A stretch of 64,000 nucleotides of DNA from Steromphala cineraria (lineage: Eukaryota > Mollusca > Gastropoda > Trochida > Trochidae): positions 61,388,239-61,452,238 of the forward strand of contig OU744723.1 in NCBI GenBank assembly GCA_916613615.1. The letters run 5' to 3'. Each line of letters begins with the position of its first letter. Position 1 is the stretch's first letter. The position numbers and the translations under genes were made by a program. Under the pieces are notes generated by a model. The model was not told the origin of the DNA, searched no databases, and was given only the letters and a program-made list of their open reading frames with translations. Below are positions 23,550 to 34,339 of this stretch, in pieces.

Positions 23550-23680
23550 TTTATATTTTGAGATGGTCCCTCAAAAAAATACAAAAAATTACCTTGAGAC
23601 GACCCCTCAAAAAATTGACAAAAAAATTTTGAGACGGTCCCTGAAAAAAGGGAAAAGTAAAATTTGAGACGGTCCCCGAA
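23550..23680 (-). repeat. short tandem repeats in the DIRS leader
   Basis: About four copies of a unit of about 40 bp centred on GAGACGGTCCCTCAAAAAA (variants GAGATGGTCCCTC, GAGACGACCCCTC, GAGACGGTCCCCGAA). They lie just upstream of the gag start, within the 5' untranslated leader. Their role is unknown; tandem promoter or leader units are common in retroelements. Confidence 0.7.
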
Positions 23681-23691
23681 CACCACCAAAC

Positions 23692-23703
23692 AAAATGGCG
23701 GCG
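23692..23703 (+). promoter_or_regulatory. YY1-like site in DIRS 5' region
   Basis: AAAATGGCGGCG matches the known YY1 consensus (AAnATGGCGGC). It lies between the 5' terminal repeat and gag. Whether this organism's YY1 binds it is inference. Confidence 0.35.
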
Positions 23704-24036
23704 CCGAAGAATTACACACGACGAAAATGCGAGTGAATTTGAGGAAAATGGAGGAAAATTACGAGAGAAAACCATACAAAATGGTGAGAATTTGCAAAAG
23801 GAAGCAAAATGGAAGCTACAGAGGCAGGAAAACGAACCTGCCAGGCACGCAGACCGTGAGAAACACGAAAAATAATACCGACCACGAGTGGGACGATAAA
23901 AGCACACGAAGAAAAAAGGTAGGTAGCAATAATACGCACCTATTCATGTACAATACAAACACATACAAAAAGAATCAATAGACAAATAAGGATATAAACT
24001 CTCAGTGCCAAAGACACGTCCTCTCAACTCGAACGA

Positions 24037-24217
24037 GAAATTGAAAGTGAGGGATATAGTCGGCTGACGTCACGGACCGGATGCACGTGCAAGCCGGGTG
24101 TTACTCGTGTTTGCTACAGACTGTGAGTCAGGTTTCAACTCTCGCTTACGAAGACTAGTTCTTTCAGCTTTCTCGTTAAGGTAATTGAAGATGCATATGT
24201 AGAGCAAGGTAAGTATT
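24037..24217 (-). repeat. DIRS 5' inverted terminal repeat
   Basis: Complement of 18167-18345. It is followed by the right extreme AAAGAAT (to 24223), which also appears in the internal complementary region. It contains TGACGTCA (about 24066), a perfect CRE/ATF palindrome, also present in the other copy. Confidence 0.9.
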
Positions 24218-24223
24218 AAAGAA

Positions 24224-25178
24224 TATATCACCATGAATTGTATTGTATTGTTGATATTCATAGAAATAGTTATTTAAATCAATTTGAAAATCATTAAAGA
24301 CCTCTCAGTGTTATGGTAAATATTTCAAAAATGCTTACAGATTATATTAAAAAAGTTAAACAATTTCTTTATTGTTTTATTTACTTAAATGATACCAAAA
24401 CATTGGTTTCAATTGCTGGCAAAATCAAGAGAACAAACAAAGTCACAGAATTCTACCAGATAATAAGCTTTGTATCTTGCAAAAGGTGAAACATTATTTT
24501 TTAAATGCATTTTACTAGCCCAGCATCTTTTTCACTGAGTGACCATGGGCAATCCGGCTAATGCTATTTTCTTACCCTGCATTTGAAGTTATGAGATTAA
24601 AGCATTCCTACTGGTTTTAGCAAATGAGTTATCTCTTACACGGAAAAAGTATAATATCTGACTCTCGAACCTAAGGTAACAGGTTCGAATCCTGGTAAAG
24701 GTAACCTCAAAATCAATTTTGTTACATAAGCATTAAGAATTTTGGAAAATTCATAAATTTTTAAAGCATAAAGTTGATTAGCATATTCTTTCAATGAAAA
24801 TGTGACATGTCAGAGATTCATTCCAATGATATTCAGGCTAGTAACATTATCATTTGGTGACCTAGGACATACAGATTTTATTATGCCTTTTCAGAATTTG
24901 ATACAAATATCTCAGAGTGCATAATCTTCATTACACCTTTTTAAAGTGTTATAATAAGATTTCAAGAACAAAATGTTCCTGAGATTCTATTAAGTAGCAT
25001 TTATCAATTTGTTTATTGAAAAAAGAATTCACAAGCTAAGCTCTTGATATTGTATCAATTGATAACAAATATTGTTGATATCAGAAGACACTAGGGCAAC
25101 ATTCCTTTTGTAACAGTAAACTCTTCAATTACATGTCAGATAGAGATTATCTTTTTCCAATGTTAAACACAATACAAA
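24224..25178. other. tail of ISL2EU-like element between convergent genes
   Basis: Holds the displaced 3' end of the nuclease gene and the 3' region of the transposase gene. From 24226 one frame stays open for about 22 codons and may be the original nuclease C-terminus. A tRNA-like T-arm, AGGTTCGAATCCTGG, is seen at about 24681-24695, but the rest of a tRNA does not fold, so it is at most a relic. No other feature seen. Confidence 0.4.
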
Positions 25179-28158
25179 TTAAAAAAGAGGACCACGCATG
25201 TTGGTGAGAACAGCACATATTGACCACAATTGGTTGATTGAAGATGCAAGGTTCAAGGGTATAACACCATCAAAGACATGAAATTCCTTAATTCGTCTAA
25301 TGGCCCTCTCGACATGAATTCTTAATCTTGCAATGTCATGGGTCATCTTAACCTCATCCTCACTGAATTGTCCTTTCATTTCCAAAAAAGGGGGAATGAC
25401 AAGACTAGCACCTTTTGCTGACAACAGGTCTTGTATTAAGAAACCCTTGTCTGCCATTACTTCATCCCCTTCTTGAATTAAGTCAAGTAAGCCACACTCT
25501 GATGTGATTGCTTTATCAGAAATGGATCCTGTGTACAGGGAGCTCACAAATGAAATATAACCACATGGTGTTATACCAATAAGTCCCTTAAATGTTGTGT
25601 GACTCTTGTAGTGAGAATACAAGTTAGAGTTCAGTACTCTTGAACTTGGGGTCTGGACCTTCAATTCCGTACAATCAATAATGACTCTTGTCCTCGGATA
25701 ACTTTGCTTGAATTCTTGTGGCATGTTCTCATCAATTTGTTTCCTTGATGGCCAAATCTGTAGACTTCCCAACATCACATAAAGATAGTTAGCCCATGTA
25801 AGCAGAATACGGCTCACAGAAGCTTGAGAGATGTTAAATTTTATGGCCAAATCAAGTTCAGGTAGTCCTTGATGAACTCTGCATAAAAACAGGAAGAACT
25901 GATCGATAAGGCTTAATGATTCTTCTCTGAAAGCGTTTAACTTGATATTGGCAGTAGAAGAAGACAAATGCCTCTGCATTTGGTTCCACCTAATCATAGA
26001 CTCCGCGCTTGGCCGTAAAGCTATGAACACACTCTTCAAGGTCATATAATCCTTAAAGCCAGTATAAAAATTGATGGTATGTGGATCATTAGTAAACCTT
26101 TCTAAGAAAAATAATTTATTCTTGGTTGTCACAAGCTGTTCACGGAGATCATCTACTTCCTGTCTTGCTGCTTCCAGCTGTTCAGTCATGGAGTTAGGTG
26201 TGATGTCATAATCATGGTCATGAGTAGAGAGTGGAACAATATGTGGGTCAGGCTCCACCGAAAGAGATGCATTGCCATCATTTTCAATCTTAGTGGGCTT
26301 GCTAGCGGTCTCCCTAAAATTAAAAACAAAGAATATTTACCACAAAATTAGTAAAAGATGCTCATGAAAGCAGTCTGGTTAAAAACTTTCTGGTTCCAAA
26401 ATAAATGTTCAACAACAGCCCTTATCAAGATATAAGATATTATACACAACATCTGATTGAAGCCATGTAGGTTGCATGATTTGTTACCAGTTTATAAAGT
26501 TTTAAGCGCTTATGCATGTATTTTGAAATTTTCATACATTGGAAATGGGCCAATATGGTAATCAGATTGCTAGGCAAGTTGCCTAGAGTCCATAAAATTA
26601 TCATAGGATCAAACGACAAAATTGTCAATGCTTATCTAGACTTAAAACTTGTATATGATTATCTTAAAAATCCACTCCATGATATTCATAACATATCATG
26701 TTGCTTTTCTAAAATTTCAATCAAATTTATAAGAAAATCTTAAAAAAATACCAAATGAAAGTAATCTTAGTATTATGCAATTTTGTCTATACCTTAAACT
26801 TGATATTGAAAATTTCAAACTTCAAAAATGACTCACCTCCTTACTCTTTTCGGACGCTTTGAATGTGTTGTTGTCCATGAAAACAAAGTGGGTACACTGC
26901 CAGGCTTAAGCATTCTCTTGCCGACTAAAGTCCTTACAATGACACTTGACTCAAAGTGGGCAGAACACACCCTAGTAGCATCACTGAGCTGAAATAATTG
27001 TTAAAAACATAAAGTCAGTATCCTTGTTAATGACTTTCAAACATTCATATATTTGGATTGATTTTAGTAGATTTTTGATGATAATCAATGTAAATATAAT
27101 ACAGCAGTGTCTGGTAAGAATATGCAGGGGACAAAGAAAAGCACTCGCATTAACACAAAAGTTTGCACATTGAATGTTAGCAAGTAATTGTTGAAATTAT
27201 TCTGGTAAGAGAAATTAAATCATATGGCAACTAGATTTAATTGGTAATGAAAAATATTTTGAAGCTTATTGACTTGCAAATTATAAATCTTGATATTCTA
27301 TATTACCAATCAAAGGAAAGAACAAGGTTTCAAGCAATACATGACTGCAATGGAAAATATTGCAAAATGACAAGTAGATAATAAAAAATAGCTTTTCTAT
27401 AATTTCAAATATTTTTAATTAAAGACAAATAACCCTCTAAAATGATTAGATTACGGAAATAGATTGAATGACCTTGCTAGTTGCTTCAATACAATATTTA
27501 ATTTTTTTAAGGGAAAATGTTTTTTGAACATCACACAGAAATGTCATAAAAAGGATTTTTGTGAAAACCATGAAATATAGTTTGGTTTTCATCAAGTGAG
27601 GACTTGAACAGATTACTTAAAAGGGGGTAACTTTATGCTTAGATTCATGCAGAACCACTAGCCACCAAAATAATCCTATCTTCAATTCTTGATAGCAACA
27701 AGAGTGCAGTTGTTGAGATATGACACTATATGTAAATACCACGAAATTAGGTGACCCATGAAAGCAGGAGCCCTACACCTAGGCACCTAGTTCTATTACA
27801 ATTTGACTTGTTTGATGTTTATCAACATTAGCAATTTCATAATATATACTTTATTAACTTTCTGAGCGAGTTTTTATTGCATTGAACAGAAATTTGAAAA
27901 GTTTTTTTCTAACCGATTTAGTAAATAATTTGCCATTCACTTGATGCACGAAAACTGTGAACATCACACGATCACTACGATCGTTTATTTAGTACTACTA
28001 CTTACCCTGAAATTCTCGCCTACATCCCGTCTGATCTTTATGATCCATTGCTTCTGTAGTGTCGAATCCTTCGGAAATTTGTGAAAAGATAACGAACTGT
28101 CATTGTTGTAGCGAGAGTCATTGGCACAATGCGGCACACAGCAATGGTACGCCGCCAT
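25179..28158 (-). CDS. THAP / DDE_Tnp_4 transposase, 3 exons
   Basis: Exons on the minus strand are 28158-28006, 26988-26837 and 26313-25179, with good GT/AG borders (AGG|GTAAGT, AGGAG|GTGAGT) and in-frame joins, giving 479 residues. The start is the ATG in GGCGGCGTACC context at 28158; the open frame extends into the terminal repeat but that part is repeat sequence. N-terminal THAP zinc finger, residues 1-90: Cys6/7, Cys11, a QKQW motif, Cys59-x-x-His62 (VCSAHF) and a C-terminal SVPTLF matching the family AVPTIF. A coiled-coil-like stretch follows (about 143-170), then a helix-turn-helix (IKFNISQASVSRILLTW, about 259-275). The DDE_Tnp_4 catalytic domain has Asp315 (VIIDCTE), Asp390 (VMADKGF) and Glu437 (HVERAIRR). 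It should bind the terminal repeats and cut and join the element. All key residues are present. Confidence 0.88.
26314..26836 (-). other. transposase intron 2
   Basis: Begins GTGAGT and ends TTTTAATTTTAG on the minus strand. AT-rich, with no other element recognised. Confidence 0.75.
26989..28005 (-). other. transposase intron 1
   Basis: Begins GTAAGT and ends TTATTTCAG on the minus strand. About 1.0 kb, AT-rich, nothing else recognised. It separates the two halves of the THAP finger. Confidence 0.75.
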
Positions 28159-28164
28159 ACTGAG

Positions 28165-28227
28165 CGCTTTGTTTGCGTTCCTAGCCTCGCTTTCGTTTCC
28201 AAAATGGCGTCGCGTGAATAAGGTGTA
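28165..28227 (-). repeat. right terminal inverted repeat
   Basis: Complement of 14279-14338. The transposase ATG at 28158 is about 70 bp from the outer edge, mirroring the nuclease gene at the other end. Confidence 0.75.
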
Positions 28228-28229
28228 TA

Positions 28230-29900
28230 AGTACGCAAGTACCAAAACAATCAGTCACTTCTTGGTAATCAACAAAAATCAAACAAACTCGGCGGTAGAT
28301 AAACGTAAGTTTCAGCTATTGCCGTCAAGGTATATTATTTCTTATATATTATTATATCTTTGCTTAAAAAATTTAAAGACACCAACCCTCTAAAATTAAA
28401 ATCAATTAAAAAATCATAATATTCATATACTTCAATTAATGTTTGAGTTCGGCAAATCGAAGTTAAAAGAAAGACAAAGTTCGAAGTTTTAAAGATAAAA
28501 TATCATGTTTGGGAAAAAGTAAACATTATAATCATCAAAAACAGAACTTTGAATCTTCATAGGCTTCAATGAGGTGAATTGCATATTCTTAGATCAAGCT
28601 ATTCAAAGGATTTTTATTTATATTTAAATTGTTAATAAAACAGACCTTATATAAGTTTTGATAATGTAATTCAAATGTTCAAACGTTAATCATGTATCAA
28701 TTGGTGGACTGGTTCTTTAAATTTGTATTAATCCATCACTGCCATCTGCCGTTGTGGGAATTCGTAATTACTATAATAACATAATTTTTTTGGTCAATTT
28801 GATTGAATAAAAGCATATAAAATCGCAATCGCTGTTGTCCTGACTGTATCTTATATAGTGAGAACGATGTTTACAAACACAATATTAGCTCACGCTTTTG
28901 TTGTATCAGCCAATGGGAGCAGGAGGTTGCATGCAGACGTTACACTGAATCATAGTAGAAACGATTTCAACACAATCTTAGCTCACGCTGTTGTTGTGAC
29001 AGCCAATGGGCGAGCTAGGCGATCGCATGTATGGGGTCGCCTGTTCTGAGGTATTGTCGTTTTTTATTTATTTGGACGTAAATACTTTGTTTTAAAACTT
29101 AAAGAAATAGTGGAAAACTTAAAAATTATTTCATAACATGATTTGCTTTTTGTTAACTTTTCCCGCTTAGAGGAAATGCGTTTTTTAAAGTTCCAAACAT
29201 CAACATGTCAGCCATCGCTGTTTGAGAGGCATTTTAGAAGTTTTTAAAAGTTGGTTATAACGAGACAACGAGTTTATGGATGATCAACATCTTCATTGTG
29301 GAAATAAGGGATGTTTCCGGTATAGATCCATATATCGTTTTCAAGCATGTTGTCTGCAATACAAAAAAAGTTTACCATCCATAGAATTTCTTGCATTCTT
29401 GATTTCAAGATTCATTAATAAATAATATTAAAATTAGTGTCTCTAGCCTTGTAATTTTATTATTCTAGTTCAGTATTTTAATTCCCCTGTTTTGAACATT
29501 TAATGAATGTATTTTGCAACTTAGAGGAGGAACATTCTTTTTACAGATAGTTTATATATTTTATTTCACACATGAAATATGATAAATCAAGCTTGAAAAT
29601 ATACAGTCGAGAGATTTTTATAAAACTTTTTCAGCACAATATTGATTTATCCGGAAAGTTAGAGGGAAATTGCGGGAATATAGAATAAGAAACGATTTTA
29701 AAAATTGATCAAAAGTAGTTAGCTCTTTCTTGTACAAAGAGAGTTTCAATATCCAAAAAGAGTTTGTTAAACTTTGATCAAAAGTATAAATTATTCGGCA
29801 CCGTCCCCTTGGGATTCGTTGCTGTCACCCGGGATTTTTCAATAACTTACCGTATTTCAAAAAGGGGGATAGAGGGGTTGATTTGTGTACAATTTGAATG
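28230..29900. other. no gene; small duplicated CCAAT segment
   Basis: AT-rich. At about 28874-28930 and 28968-29025 a segment is repeated, each copy with TTAGCTCACGCT, then GTTGT and CAGCCAATGGG. The frame over it (28858-29049) is open only because of this duplication. CCAAT boxes and CpG richness hint at a promoter. No exon is supported. Confidence 0.3.
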
Positions 29901-29904
29901 AACG

Positions 29905-31845
29905 AGGAATACATACAGTCAGTTATTCTTGAAATATTTTGATTTTTGCCACAGATGTCGCACCCCTCGTCGCTACTTTATTCATTAGTGCACATATGCA
30001 AGTTATACATGGAACTCACGACAATTCTCCCCGCAATACATTGGTGAAGTAATTTCAGAAATATATGGAATGGTTTGTAAGATATCAAGCCCGGAATAAG
30101 AGTACATACAGTCAGTTATTCTAGAAATATTTTGATTTTTGCCACAGATGTCGCATCCTTCGTTGCTACTTTATTCATGAGTGCACATGTGCAAATTAAA
30201 CATGGCAGTCAAGACAATTCTCTCCTCAATACATTGGTAAAATAATTTCAGATATAAATGGAATGGTTCGGAAGATATCAAGCCCGTAATAAGAGTATAT
30301 ACAGTCAGTTATTCTAGAAATATTTGTTTTTTTGGGACAGATGTCGCATCCCTTGTCGCTATTTTATTTATGAGTGCAAATATGCAAATTATACATGGCA
30401 GTAAATACAATTCTCTCCTCAATATATTGGTGAAATAATTTCAGAAATAAATGGATTGGTTCGGAAGGTATCAAGCCCGTAATAAGAGTATATACAGTCA
30501 GTTATTCTAGAAATATTTGTTTTTTTGGGACAGATGTCGCATCCCTTGTCGCTATTTTATTTATGAGTGCACATATGCAAATTATACATGGCAGTAAATA
30601 CAATTCTCTCCTCAATATATTGGTGAAATAATTTCAGAAATGTATGGAATAGTTCGGAAGATATCAAGCCCGTAATAAGAGTATTTACAGTCAGTTATTC
30701 TAGAAATATTTTGATTTTTGCCACAGATGTCGCATCCTTCGTTGCTACTTTATTCATGAGTGCACATATGCGAAATATACATGGCAGTCAAGACAATTCT
30801 CTCCTCAATACATTGGTGAAATAATTTCAGAAATAAATGGAATGGTTCGGAAGATATCAAACCCGTAATCATCTTCCTACGCAGAGCCTAAAGGGCCAGT
30901 TTCCAAACTGTCATTTTATGCCTTGCTGCATAGCCTTGAGTTTTCTGTGTTTGCTCTCTTCTCTGTAGGGGCACTATATTAGCACAGAAAAGTAAAGTCT
31001 CTGCAGCAAGGCATAAATTGACAGTTTGGAAACTGGCCTGTTAGGCTCTGCGTAGGAAGATGGCCCGTAATAAGAGTATATATATATATGTATACAGTCA
31101 GTTATTCTAGAAATATTTGTTTTTTTTGGGACAGATGTCGCATCCCTTGTCGCTATTTTATTTATGAGTGCACATATGCAAATTATACATGGCAGTAAAG
31201 ACAATGCTCCCCTCAATACATTGGTGAAATAATTTCAGAAATATATGGAATAGTTCGGAAGATATCAAGCCCGTAATAAGAGTATTAAATTTACAGTCAG
31301 TTATTCTAGAAATATTTTGATTTTTGCTACAGATGTCGCATCCTTCGTTGCTACTTTATTCATGAGTGCACATATGCGAAATATACATGGCAGTCAAGAC
31401 AATTCTTTCCTCAATACATTGGTGAAATAATTTCAGAAATAAATGAATATTTCGGAAGATATCAAGCCCGTACTAAGAGTATTTACATTCAGTTATTCTA
31501 GAAATATTTTGAATTTTGCCACAAATGTCGCATCCTTCGTTGCTACTTTATTCATGAGTGCACATATGCAAAATATATTTGGCAGCGAAGACAATTCTCT
31601 CCTCAATACATTGGTGAAATAATTTCAAAAATATATGGAATGGTTCGGAAGATATCAAGCCCGGAATAAGAGTGTTTACAGTCAGTTATTCTAGAAATAT
31701 TTTGATTTTTGCCACAGATGTCGCATCCTTCGTTGCTACTTTATTCATGAGTGCACATGTGCAAATTAAACATGGCAGCCAAGACAATTCTCTCCTCAAT
31801 ACATTGGTGAAATAATTTCAGAAATATATGGAATGGTTCGGAAGC
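29905..31845 (+). repeat. satellite array of about 193 bp
   Basis: About nine copies. Each starts near CAGTCAGTTATTCTAGAAAT, then has GCCACAGATGTCGCATCC, TTTATTCATGAGTGCACAT, CAATTCTCTCCTCAATACAT and GGTTCGGAAGATATCAAGCC. Copy starts are near 29920, 30107, 30300, 30493, 30688, 31094, 31291, 31487 and 31680. The larger gap near 30.9-31.1 kb is caused by a MITE insertion. Array edges are more diverged than the middle. Confidence 0.88.
30870..31063. mobile_element. 194-bp MITE with 61-bp inverted repeats and 8-bp target duplication
   Basis: The left arm, from CATCTTCCTACGCAGAGCC to TTATGCCTTGCTGCA, pairs with the right arm over about 61 bp with three mismatches. The flanks are a perfect 8-bp duplication, CCCGTAAT (30862-30869 and 31064-31071); uninterrupted satellite copies have this sequence once. 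An 8-bp duplication suits hAT (or Merlin-like) transposases. The element folds almost entirely into one hairpin and has no coding capacity. Confidence 0.88.
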
Positions 31846-32960
31846 TAGGCCCATATAGAAATAGTGTGCACACAGTAGTACAGGCGTGTATATCTGTCCA
31901 GTGTTTGAATATTTAGCAGAAGTTCTGCATTACTCAATAATTTTGCTCCCTCGCAAGACGTTGGTTGCACCAATCCTAATCACGGGCTAGTATAAGCCTC
32001 CCTGTTGTGTGTCCAATGTGAAATGAGATCCGGTTTAAATATGTATACAGCATAATACGTTTTAAAAAGGACAACTATAGAGTTTATTGTAGGTAGATGC
32101 ATAGAAAGACCCCCCCTAACCCCATCACACCCCCCCCCCCCCCCCACCCCCTCCCTCCAAAAAGCGCAAACAGAGCATGGGTAAATTCATGGAACGGACG
32201 TGAACCCCATACAAAAAAAACCCACTCCTAACCCCCCACCGCTAGCCTCTACTCCCCTACTCTAACAAGGTCACATCACGAGCCAGGGGTAGGTTCGTAA
32301 CAACCCCAACTGATACTAATACTACTACTAATAATAATCATAATCATAATCATAATAATAATAATAATAATAATAAAATAATTTAAAACAATAAATAATA
32401 ATAATAAATAATAAAAAAGCCTTCAAATTCGGCAAGCTACAGATCAATACAAGCAATTAATTATCTAAGACAGTTTAACTAAATCATTTCAGAGAACAGC
32501 CGTTTTGAATAAGTTATATATCACCATTTTGTGCAATAATTCCATATTTCAGTGATCGACGTGTGGAGCAAACAATGCTAAAAGTACGAGCGGTTCTGTG
32601 AAGGAATGAATTAAGATTTTCCGTCTTAAAATGTAATGCCAGTTGTGAACGAAATTGAGTGTGTCTACATCTAGTGATTTACACATGACCAGTATTTTTT
32701 ACTGCAGAGTGGAGGAATGCGAGCGTTGAAAATAATAATATTCATAACTAAAAATAATGTTAAATTGCAGTAGAAATGTTATGGACAAAGCCCTCTCTGA
32801 AAAAAGGGGAAATCTATTATTTGTGAAACTTTGAAATTATTGGCACCATTTAGTGCAGAGCCGATCTTCATGTTTCACTGTTTCAAGTTGAACCCGCCCA
32901 GCCACTGGCAGCCAGTGTTGACGGACAGAGCGACGAACGGACGTGGGTGACTTAGTGCAA
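31846..32960. other. low-complexity region, no gene
   Basis: Contains a C-rich run (about 32130-32155), an (AAT)n/(ATAATA)n microsatellite (about 32318-32412) and otherwise AT-rich sequence. GACGGACAGAGCGACGAACGGACG at about 32919 resembles the dispersed GTCCGTCC-type repeats. Confidence 0.4.
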
Positions 32961-32993
32961 GGGACCAAACTTTGATTTCTGCCTGGATATGAA

Positions 32994-33312
32994 GTGGCCG
33001 TTATGGAGATAAAGATCTACAAGATGACCATTCAAGAGGGACGTGTACTGTCGATTATTGGAAGGATATTCTCTACTGATTTCAAGCGATCACAGCCAGT
33101 GACGTTTCCAGCGATGCCCAGAAGAGGGCTGCTCTTTCTTGGTACTGTGTCAACAGCATGGTGGCTTTGTTTACATTCGCGTCTCGCATCAGTGTTTTGG
33201 ATGGCATCGGAGGGATTGCTGCACACGGTGAAAGAATGTTGTGTGATTCATTTGAAGTGGATTACCTACACTATCTTTATGGATTTATCTGCTTGCCTAG
33301 AAGGTAGGATTT
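32994..33312 (+). CDS. uncertain ORF, possible exon
   Basis: An open frame of about 105 codons, from GTTATGG up to a possible donor at AGAAG|GTAGGA (33304/33305) and a stop soon after. The protein (start MEIKIYKM with the internal ATG, then hydrophobic stretches such as LLFLGTVSTAWWLCL) resembles nothing I know. No acceptor or partner exon could be fixed, so this may be non-coding. Confidence 0.2.
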
Positions 33313-33654
33313 CTAAATATAGGTAGGAAAATATAAAGATCTGTGTTTTCTATATTTTGCTTTGATGATTCAACTATATAGCTACAGGACACATTTGCAA
33401 TAAAGTTAGTTTGAAATAATTAATTTTAAATTTTTACACAATTAGATTGCACAAATGATACGTTTGTTTTGGCATGTGACAGGTTATTTTCTATGAAAAA
33501 TAGACTTGCCCCTGACCTTCCTCTTTTGTTTATTTCTGACAGCACCCCTACTAACGGGAAATATTTTAGTAATGTTCTAGGGGCTTTATTTGCCTCCGTC
33601 GACTATGTCTTGTTATAAATTTTGACATGAATGAGACTAAAGTTTGTACAGAGA

Positions 33655-33695
33655 TGTGGGCGGGGCTAGCTGCTGTTATATTCCTACGTCATAAG
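33655..33695 (+). promoter_or_regulatory. GC box and CRE-like pair
   Basis: GGGCGGGG at 33658-33665 and TACGTCA at about 33684 lie close together in an AT-rich background, about 90 bp before a candidate start codon at 33778. A promoter is possible but unproven. Confidence 0.25.
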
Positions 33696-33777
33696 TAGTC
33701 CAAAAAATAAGAAAAAGAGTGCGAACTTTTTATAATAAAACCAAACATTTCTTAGATTTTTAAGTCTTGTAATCACA

Positions 33778-34138
33778 ATGGATCTGCATTTTACTGCTAA
33801 TAGCACATTTTGGCTGGTTTTGGTTAGAAATCTTTACAATGACTTTTACAAGTTTTTTCTGATTTTGACAGCAAAGTCGAGATTTCAACTTCTAGTTTGT
33901 TCATATTTTGCTGCGTCATCGTGGCTCAGTTGCCCCGGGCCTAGACTTTGTCGGGTTGAAATTTTTTTAGGTAAGTATTTCCAAAACAGGAAGAGTTCAA
34001 AACAATTTTTCAGTGATACAAAATACATTTGATATCTCTTTTAATTTTTAGAGCGGGAAGTTGAAATTGTAGATGATTTAGGCAGTAAAGATTATGGATT
34101 TTGTAGTCATGGGCGAGTGGGTAGCACTGCCATATTTG
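33778..34138 (+). CDS. candidate two-exon gene fragment, unknown product
   Basis: The ATG at 33778 opens 64 codons ending at a strong donor TTTTAG|GTAAGT (33970/33971). An acceptor TTTTTAG at 34045-34051 starts a second segment, 34052-34138, whose frame matches (phase 1 to 1) and reads EREVEIVDDLGSKDYGFC onward, ending at a weak donor TTTG|GTAAAA. The second segment looks more protein-like than the first, which is rich in Phe and Leu. No family recognised and no further exon found. Confidence 0.22.
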
Positions 34139-34339
34139 GTAAAAAAATAATTCATATTTCTTTTGCCAAAATAAACATTTGCACAGATTTCTCATACACA
34201 ATTTTACATTCGTTGTTTTATGCACATTTTTCTCTACTACTATGTTAATTCTGATGGAAAATTGTGATCATGACTTTTTGAAGATTTTTAGATTTTCCAA
34301 ATAATTTTCTGCCGTGGGTTGAGCTCGTCTGTCGGCAGT

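Larger units (their letters stand above)
18139..24223 (-). mobile_element. DIRS-type tyrosine-recombinase retrotransposon
   Basis: A 6.1-kb element coded on the minus strand, with every structural mark of the DIRS group. It has inverted (not direct) terminal repeats of about 180 bp, an internal complementary region next to the 3' repeat that joins the complements of both ends, a gag-like ORF, an RT/RNase H ORF and a tyrosine recombinase ORF. There is no DDE integrase. DIRS elements are thought to replicate through a circular intermediate integrated by the recombinase, and no convincing target duplication is visible here. All three ORFs are uninterrupted and the terminal repeats differ by only about a 2-bp indel, so the insertion looks young and possibly active. 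It interrupts the ISL2EU-like transposon at the end of the nuclease gene. Confidence 0.92.
14279..28227. mobile_element. ISL2EU-like two-gene DNA transposon
   Basis: The ends form an imperfect inverted repeat of about 60 bp: TACACC(A/T)TATTCACGCG, then CCAT, TTGGA, CGAAAGCGAGGCTAG and AACGCAA, at 14279-14338 and complementary at 28165-28227. TA flanks both sides (14277-14278 and 28228-28229), compatible with a 2-bp target duplication. Two convergent spliced genes fill it: a SWIM/YqaJ nuclease (+) and a THAP/DDE_Tnp_4 transposase (-). As I recall, this pairing of a Harbinger-related transposase with a YqaJ nuclease is the hallmark of ISL2EU. The 13.9-kb span includes a 6.1-kb DIRS insertion, so the original element was about 7.9 kb. 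The family name is from memory of its gene content and is not searched. Confidence 0.75.

Noticed and set aside
24656..24703. tRNA gene suggested by AGGTTCGAATCCTGG
   Set aside because: Only a T-arm is present; acceptor, D and anticodon stems cannot be formed.
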